NCBI GenBank assembly: GCA_002005505.1 | Contig: KV908469.1 | Span: 152,761-167,760 of the forward strand | Length of the DNA stretch: 15,000 bases | Source: Botryococcus braunii | Lineage: Eukaryota > Chlorophyta > Trebouxiophyceae | Reading direction: 5' to 3' | Part shown: in pieces, positions 1-15,000 of the stretch | How the letters are laid out: each line of letters starts with the position of its first letter | How positions within the stretch are numbered: the first letter of the stretch is position 1 | Translations under genes and position numbers: made by a program | The notes under the pieces: model-generated | Database searches by the model: none | Told to the model about the DNA's origin: nothing | What the model saw: the letters and a program-made list of their open reading frames with translations, nothing else

Positions 1-595
1 AGCTGGCCGGCCCTGGTCTAAAAGTCAGTCCTAGTAATGGACCAGGAAACGGCCAGAGTCCAAACAAGATAGTGTCTGTCTCGCGAGGACAGGGAGCCCT
101 GATCAGTCATCACGGATTTGCAAAGATCAGTCGACGGCTTCTGCACAAACAGGACCAGCTTGTACAACACTAGTGTACTGCAAGCCGGACATGTCCCTCC
201 TGGAAGGCTCTAGCTGCCCACAGTGGCGAATAAGTCTAAGATTAACGCTTAATTACATTATGGATTATCATCTGCCATGGTGGCTGCCGCTTGTGCCCAG
301 AGGAGGGGGAGCTGTGACCTTCCTCTTTAATGGGGTGGGCTTTGGTCAAGGGGTATCTTCCACGTTTCCTTCGAAGGAGAAGGGGGTTTTTTGGAGGGGC
401 TGTGTTTTCCAGAGTCGCTTTTGTGGCAGAGCTGTGTTTCAAAGCATCCTGTCTGTCTCAAAGGTTCTGATTAAGTAATCAGCGGGATATATTGACCGTA
501 TATACTGTGTTTGCTGGTGGCGCACATTGCAACGCGCCAGAGTTGCGTGGCAGTTGCATACTCTTGGGCTTCGCGTTGCTCCACCGATAACTCTT

Positions 596-624
596 GTGAG
601 ATCATGTGTTACACATGATTTCAC
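596..624. repeat. 29-bp palindrome in a non-coding stretch
   Basis: GTGAGATCATGTGT and ACACATGATTTCAC are inverted copies with one mismatch around a single T at 610. Confidence 0.7.
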
Positions 625-1263
625 AGCGTTGCATGCTTTGTACCCACCCCTCTCTCTAAGGGCGTGGATTTTTTCCAAAGTTGGGAGGAAAGAGTTGAGA
701 GTTGCCTGTATAAGGACAATTAAAAAGGGTAGGGAAATAACGATTGACCTCTAATATCGAGTTACATCAGCGCAGCGGGCAGATATGTTGACATTTTTAT
801 ACGTTCAGATTTAGTGTTGTGTTATAACTAACTAGCCCTAGGTAGGACGCCATGGGCCGCTAGCTTCGTCGGTGATATCGGTAGCTCTAGACCCCAAAGT
901 TCTAGTTGAAACCGTACAGACCACAATTCCTTTGGTGATGCATCTAAATACGGCATCAGAAAATCCTATATAAGACTGTGTTTGACTTGATATCCTTTGG
1001 TAAAAACTAAACCTGTCACCAGAAGTGCTAACATCAGCAGTACTGCCAGTCTCCAAAATGGTTATTACATGGACTTGAGCAAATCCAAAGCATATCATTT
1101 GCCACATCATGGACACTCGTTGGCAATTTCAGGGCTACTGTGCAGGTTTAATGAGGTAAATTGGGAACTATCTCACACCTCATAAACGAGTATTGAATAT
1201 GTGTGAATATTTTCTAAATATGCATAATATTCACTCCAAGAGTCTTTCTCTCTCTGTGTGCTT

Positions 1264-1350
1264 TAAACGGGAGGTCGGTCTCAAGTGCATTGTTGAAACA
1301 AAGATAGAGGTAGGTATCTTGCAAAAACGGGAGGTAGGTCTCAAGTGCAT
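1264..1350. repeat. Direct repeat of 27 bp, spaced 60 bp
   Basis: AAACGGGAGGTCGGTCTC at 1264 recurs with one change (GTAGGTCTC) at 1324, both followed by AAGTGCATT. No gene is associated. Confidence 0.75.
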
Positions 1351-4300
1351 TTCCAGATGATGCGTAAAACGACGATGAAATGAAAATCCCTACGTTGTCA
1401 GGGTCTGACTTCACAATTGAGGAAGTGTCAGTCCCAGTTTATGGCAATGCTAACAAACTACCGCACCGATCGCCGCGTCTGACAATGTTAGCCACGAGGT
1501 TATAGCAGTTAAAAAATTGGACATATCTGGTTCACAGTTCAATTTTCTAGCAGCCTATGCAACAATGCATCGAACATGATAAACATAACTACATTGCTGC
1601 CGACCAAGCCGAGTTAGGTCGAGGAGCCAAAACAGGATCAGAGGTATTACACCTTAGGTCAAGCCTTGTAAGCTCGAGATCGAGCTATGCGCTTGCAGGG
1701 CTCCGCAGCACCGCCGTAAGCAAAGCAATGTTCACCCTTCTGCTGCGGATGTTGATTGCCAGCAAAGTTATGCAAGTACAGCCGTCCAAGGCTTGAAGAA
1801 TGTATATGGAAGTTGGTGCTTGCTTCACTACAATGCTAATCTTCATTTTATTGAGCGCAATTACGAATAAGGGATTTCTCAGTACCGGCTTCGGTACACA
1901 CACATGCGAAGATACTGTACAGTACCTTCAAATCCTTTATCAACACTGACATTCTGAGAATTGGCATTACACTCGTCTCCAGGCAGATGAAATATGAGAT
2001 GGCACCCCTTTCTTAGCACCCACACATTCTAATTTTGTCAATTGTATCACGGGCGGTCATTGCATCATCCGGAGTCTGGTGGCCAGATTTCTTTTGAACA
2101 TGTCTGATACTCACTCTGGCGTTTCCAGGGTTTGCTTAGGGGTCCCCCTGCGCTATCCTGTGTTTCTCGATGTTTTGGTCTTTCACCTGGTTGCCTTTGG
2201 GATACAAAAATGAAATTTTAGCCGGTGTACTGTACAGCCACCTGCCTAGAGTGCCAACTCAGGCAATACAATTTCGTGCAGCCCTTGACGTAAGTCGCAA
2301 TTGCAGTGGTGCGTCTTAAATGACTGCATGAGTGGCATGGGGAATACCTCCGGATACAGGATCTACCTTATCCTAAGACCTGCCCTGGCCTTTCCGGTTT
2401 GATCCTGCATGTGCACGTGCACGGTACTCCGCAGGGATGGGCTTTGTGTGGAAACCTGACTTGTACCTGCTGACCCCTGAATTGTTATTGTAATGTTAAT
2501 GCCCTACCGCCATTCCAGTGTTATGTCAGGCTCTGCCCGACTTCATTTCGTTACAGCCATTACAACTCCCTGAGTCCAACATACTCTCCCTTGTGGTCGT
2601 CCCCATACCACTCCTTGTAAGGTTCTGCGTGGTCCCATTTCCATTATGGTGTTCCCCCTGGACCACTGCCAAACCTCCAACAATTGAAGTTCACCATACT
2701 ACTGTCGCGTCTGGTCCAACTTGAAGGTTTTGGTGGATGATTCTATATTGTATTTTGTATTGTGCGATATTTTATATTGTATTGTTACGTCATGAAGTTT
2801 TGGTGCCTGCTAGAGGTACCCGTGCTTGGCATGCCTCACTTCAAAGCAGCTCACTGTGACAGGCAGGGCTGAATGCACAGCTACATACGGTTACCTTCAG
2901 GCTCACAAATATTTGCACTCCATTACCGAAAGCTTTCTTCTTAAGACGATATGTGTTTTTGATTGTTGACAACCACAACGAAAGACGATACCCCGATATT
3001 TGATTGTTATCGTTCATTGCGCTGATATGTAGGCGTAATTTTTGTGGTTCATTACCTTCAGCCGTCACGTGGGGTAATCATGGCGGCTGGACTCGAGAAA
3101 CAGTATCTTGCAAACAGCATGCACGCCCTTTTAATGGCCTGCAGAGCCGTGGTTTGGGCCCTAATTACTGCCAACTTATCAAAGAGGACTTTCTTTGTCG
3201 GAGAGGTTTCCAAGTGGGACTACTACGTAGTATACGTATACATAGTATTCCTCGTCCTGTCTTGGCGAGGAGATACCTTCTGATCAGTTTCGAAACGAAC
3301 ACCGCTCATCAGGTCACTGAGATTGGATTTTAGGGAGGGTTTTCCTATGGCTGGCTCTCGTTTTGAAGAGCATCTGCAACCGGATTTGCACAGCAACATG
3401 ACTAATTGATGTACGCAGCATCCAGTTGGGTCAGAAATTTTGCATTGTCCATCCGTGCAGAGACGGTGGCTGAGATTGATACTGGTCGCCCCCAGCAGAT
3501 TGACGCACATTACTGTAAACCGTGTTAGTCTGCAACCAAACACTCGCTTCACTCCAAAACGAAGTTCAGCCTTGCATGTGCTTGAAGTGTTTGTTTTGTG
3601 TGCATGTGCAAGTGTTTTGAAGTGTTTGGGGGTGAAGAGGACTACGTTGATTAAAAGTAGATTTGTTACACCAAGTAAACTACCGTTGTGGCTCCCCGAG
3701 TGAGTGACTTAAATCGCGCAAGGGAGCCAAGGGAGGCTTCACATGTGCATTGGCTGCAGTTGTGTGTGAAGGATTGCATACCACCTGCTTGAGAATCTGT
3801 CAGTGATCGATACGAGTACTGAAGAGCGGCTCAGGGGTATTACACATATGTGCATCCGGATGCATCTGCACATGGTGTGGGCCCCCGGGGTGGTCCCTAC
3901 TGTGCACAGCTGTGTGTTGGATAATCCAGACCTAGGTGTCCTGTTGGGTACTTTTCAGTCACAGACCATTGCCTCAAGGCTTGATGAACGTCTGCCAGTC
4001 AATGTTGTGACGAGCTTGACTGGCTTCAACTCTCTCTCATATTAATAGTTCCCCATCCCCTCCCCCCCCTTTCCATGGCAGGCAGGGACAAACTTCCACT
4101 GGCAACTCTCTGCTGAACGCTGCCGCCGTTCTTGTAGCGCTGGAAGCGCTAAGGAAAGGAAGAGATAGGGAGACATCGGAATAGGACTTAGGAATAAGGC
4201 CAGATGCCAGTTACATCAGTTGTCTATGCCAACGATAGATGAATAATATCCCATCTGTATATGTCTCTTCATTCCCTCTCTAGCCTTGGCCCGGGTTCCC

Positions 4301-5246
4301 ATGCCCTACATGGAGGTACAAGACCTCAGGGACTGTACGGTACGCCAGATGGGTAAGGTCCCGACATCACATGTGAGGGGGGACTGACTTAGGGAATGCT
4401 GGCTTAGTAGTACGTGGAAGGAGACCGTTACAGTTCTGACGATTGATGTCACGCATGACCCATAAATCAACAATGCCATATGGCTGGCTGCCCCACAGGA
4501 TCCACCCTCCCATAGAAATCTTCGGCCTAAATTCTTACCCTGAGCAGTCCGCTCGCGGTGTGTCCACGACAAAACAATTGCAATTCTGAGAAGCGTATTC
4601 TCAGCTGCGGAAAACCCTAAAAATACTTTGTTGCTAACAGAACGACTCCGTCTTGACTCACAGCACCTTCACTTTCAATGCAAGACGTGACATCATGCTC
4701 AAGAAGCTGTTGAAGTGGAGGAAATATGAGATATACTCATCCCCAAGGGGACGATGAGGTGAGAGACTAGCAAACTGACAAGCACAGCATAACGCAGAGG
4801 TACCTGCAAGACTGAGAAGTAAAGAAGACCAAGGAGTCATGGCCACCAGACTCCTGAAGATGCAACGACCGCATGTGATACAACGGCCGATTTGGGATTG
4901 TATGGGTTGATTTAAGACAAAAATGGACTTTCTGGCCACTTGGATACCTATTGATTGAGAAGCAAGTGAGGTGATAAAGGTGAAACGTGAGTTTCTCGAT
5001 TGGCGCGGCAAACATAATCGCGGTGATGCCTTCAACTCCAGCCATTGTGAGGACCATCTTGCTAGCTTGAGATACTACTGTCGTCCAAGGTTCATAAACG
5101 CTGGTGGCATTGTAGTTCCTACAAATACGCGTGAAACAGAATATTGAGCTTCCCAATTCGACTTGCTGTTCAACCCGCATGCAGGCGCTAGGACACAAAG
5201 ATTTGATGTATACCTGGCACAACGGTAAGGTTTCTGCCACTCACAT

Positions 5247-5247
<1 letters not shown>

Positions 5248-5307
<60 letters not shown>

Positions 5308-5401
5308 AACACACACACACACACACACATACCCACCCACCCACACACACACACACATACCCACGCACACACACACACACCCACGCACACACACACACAC
5401 C

Positions 5402-5456
<55 letters not shown>
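5248..5456. repeat. Compound CA microsatellite
   Basis: About 209 bp of CA dinucleotides on plus with interruptions (AAACAAAC, CCCACCCACC, CCACGCAC three times). The His/Thr or Cys/Val frames open across it are artefacts. Confidence 0.95.
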
Positions 5457-5459
<3 letters not shown>

Positions 5460-5638
5460 TGCGCGCGCGTGGGCACGCACGCAAGCATTAACAACAACAC
5501 ATCATGCATTGATAGTTTTGCTCAAGACTCACAGTGATTTGGCTGTATATGGATTGCAGATGGCGCGTTCTGCAAGTAAAGCAATGTTGCGATGATGTAC
5601 TATTCGTGCCTGTCTCCATTGCGCACAAGTGTCCGCGA

Positions 5639-5640
<2 letters not shown>

Positions 5641-5697
<57 letters not shown>
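5641..5697. repeat. GT microsatellite
   Basis: About 28 uninterrupted GT units on plus, opposite in sense to the CA array at 5248-5456, with 184 bp between them. Confidence 0.95.
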
Positions 5698-5698
<1 letters not shown>

Positions 5699-6139
5699 AC
5701 GTGAGTGAGGGATGGGGGCACAAGTACCTGTTATTTGTATAAGACAGTACCAAAATATGTTCCATGTCGCCCTGAAGGTGTGAAATCAAACTACTCGCAA
5801 TAGAGTCAAATGACCCTCCCAGAATACACAAGGTTATGTTATCTCGGTAAGATCAGTGCCCCCTGGTTGAAAAGGAGGCTTTGGGCTTCAGCAGGTAATG
5901 AGGCTGTCTGCGCGTACCGTACATGACACAAAGCATTCTGAAAGACGCAGGCTCTTGGCTCAACATAATCACTTCAACATGCCATCATATCTGGAGAAAT
6001 GTGCGTACTTGTCTCGGCCGAAGTGAGAGCGTCCATCCTTTCAATCGCATATATTCGTGCAATAGTCTGCATTACGCATATTCCGTGTCAATGTTCAAAG
6101 ACCGCAGTAGAAACAACACTGTTGCTTGGCCACATTGAT

Positions 6140-6200
<61 letters not shown>

Positions 6201-7022
6201 CTCATCCGGCCCATCTCACCTCCTAAACGGAGTTCAACAGCACTACCTGGCCTTTCTTCCTAGCTCAGTGCCTCTTTCCTGCCCCGTAATCTCCGCCTCG
6301 CCATCCACATCCACGGACTGACCCCGGCCCTGAGTCCCCTATTCTCGACTTCCCCACCACACCCTTCAGACTGCGAACCTTTAGTGTACGCCAGAATGAA
6401 ACACCATATTGACCTGACGTCGGGTTCCCCCCCCCCTCCCCCTCCATCCCCAGCAAGATGGTGCACGTAGATTCTTTTTCGGTGTTGCAGTACCCTCGCG
6501 TGCCTGATATATTACAGAGCTACACAGCCCGTATGCGATGCTTGGCAATAGTAGCTATATGCCTGATTTGGTGTCCTAAAACATGCGCATCTCCTAATTC
6601 ATCCCCATGCCCCCATCAAACTTTGGGTATGTGTAGGTTTGCAGTACTCTATGTTGTGTGAGGTGCAAAAGACCACGCAATGCATTGCCCATAGGTGACA
6701 ACGACTCGGGGTGATGCAAGGATCCCCTTCCCCCCATTGCTGGTAACCCAAAATTCAGCCATACTTACCTTAATCAGGTTAGCACCTCTCACAGACTGCA
6801 TGATGCAGGACATAACGGAAACACGACATATCACAGCATTCTTCCGCCCCGAAACATGAAGTTGCAGGCACGTGCAAGGACTGACGTTGGGTGTTGAACA
6901 GAACGGGATGCATGCATGTGGTGAAGAGTCACGGTGCTTCACACGTTACTCAAGGAACAAAATTGCGAGTTATATCTCAGGTACCCGAACAATAGGGAAA
7001 GTTGTGCTTGGGGGTTACTTAC
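5698..7022. other. No supportable gene; one isolated splice-like site
   Basis: Apart from the CT array there is only unique sequence. On minus, GATTAAG|GTAAGTAT at 6769/6768 is an excellent donor and ATCATGCAG at 6796 an acceptor, enclosing 27 nt, but joining it to L3 in phase 1 reaches a stop within the exon. It is not placed in the gene. Confidence 0.4.
6143..6197. repeat. CT microsatellite
   Basis: About 27 uninterrupted TC units on plus, followed by C-rich sequence to about 6450. Confidence 0.95.
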
Positions 7023-14875
<7,853 letters not shown>

Positions 14876-15000
14876 CTGCCATCATGCATGCTCCTCCTCA
14901 TTGCAACAGCATCATTACATTCTAATAGAAGGACCTCCTGCCGCTTACATGCACTTCAATCGTACCCCCCCTCCCCCCCAAACAAAGCCTCTACCATGGG

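Larger units (their letters stand above)
1..5247. other. No supportable gene
   Basis: Mixed-composition unique sequence. Open frames up to 157 codons occur but lack conserved motifs, repeats of the Pro or beta exon signatures, or paired splice sites. It could be intergenic or a long 3' intron of the minus-strand gene. Two short repeats in it are listed separately; a 12-bp palindrome TACTACGTAGTA lies at 3221. Confidence 0.5.

Noticed and set aside
3004..3552. Overlapping frames of about 109 codons on both strands
   Set aside because: Both strands are open over the same stretch, with no motif or supporting context; expected by chance.
4767..5240. Minus-strand frame of 157 codons
   Set aside because: The non-repeat part has no recognisable domain, no match to the Pro, beta or link motifs and no clear paired splice sites. 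Possible exon, but not supportable.
5075..5831. Long Cys/Val and His/Thr frames on both strands
   Set aside because: They are translations of CA and GT microsatellites.
6265..6466. Minus-strand Gly-rich frames as a possible fourth Pro exon
   Set aside because: The frame is Gly-rich, not Pro-rich, on the minus strand and lacks the CW..C start and Cys end of the Pro exons.
6769..6795. Candidate 27-nt exon with strong donor GATTAAG|GTAAGTAT
   Set aside because: In the phase delivered by L3 it contains a stop (TGC TAA); in its open frame it would need a phase-0 partner that is not seen.

Overview
The window looks like nuclear DNA of a eukaryote with intron-rich genes and long introns, most likely a green alga. 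The reasons are consensus GT..AG splice sites, very small exons, long CA/GT, GA/CT and G-run microsatellites, and one minus-strand gene whose exons encode Pro/Ser rods of the SPPPPPRPPSPPSPPP type. Such rods are typical of hydroxyproline-rich algal wall or matrix glycoproteins (pherophorin- and extensin-like). The lineage is an inference; no species marker is visible.

Right half, about 7.0-14.9 kb, minus strand: nine exons of one partial gene, running right to left and truncated at its 5' end by the window edge. Three exon types repeat. Pro exons (P1 14875-14732, P2 12368-12150, P3 10384-about 9899) start with a CW..C motif, run through a proline rod and end with another Cys. Beta exons (B1 14267-13948, B2 11674-11334, B3 8007-7685) encode about 107-114 residues of a beta-rich domain with recurring Cys, PG/P..Y.VSY, SW and F.VPIP motifs. 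Link microexons (L1 12957-12912, L2 10891-10849, L3 7053-7023) encode 10-15 residues with a WY..NY-like motif, probably the last strand of the beta domain. Phases are consistent: Pro is 1-1, beta is 1-0, link is 0-1. Spliced together the nine exons give 1953 nt, or 651 codons, with no stop in the pieces read. Introns are partly conserved between modules, so whole exon-plus-intron units have been duplicated.

The intron between P3 and B3 (about 9898-8008) is about 1.4 kb longer than its two counterparts. It holds a striking block (about 8.27-9.85 kb) of near-perfect palindromes and a GC-rich repeat family in both orientations. This resembles the short dispersed palindromic repeats of green algal organelle genomes. 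A degraded reading frame with a Lys-rich tail lies between two of the hairpins. The block may be inserted organelle DNA or a palindromic selfish element.

Left part, 1-7.0 kb: no gene can be supported. It holds unique sequence, a few short palindromes and direct repeats, and CA, GT and CT arrays. No further Pro or beta exon was recognised below 7023. The gene may end at L3, where the unspliced donor reads Ser-Lys-stop, or it may continue through diverged exons that I could not identify.
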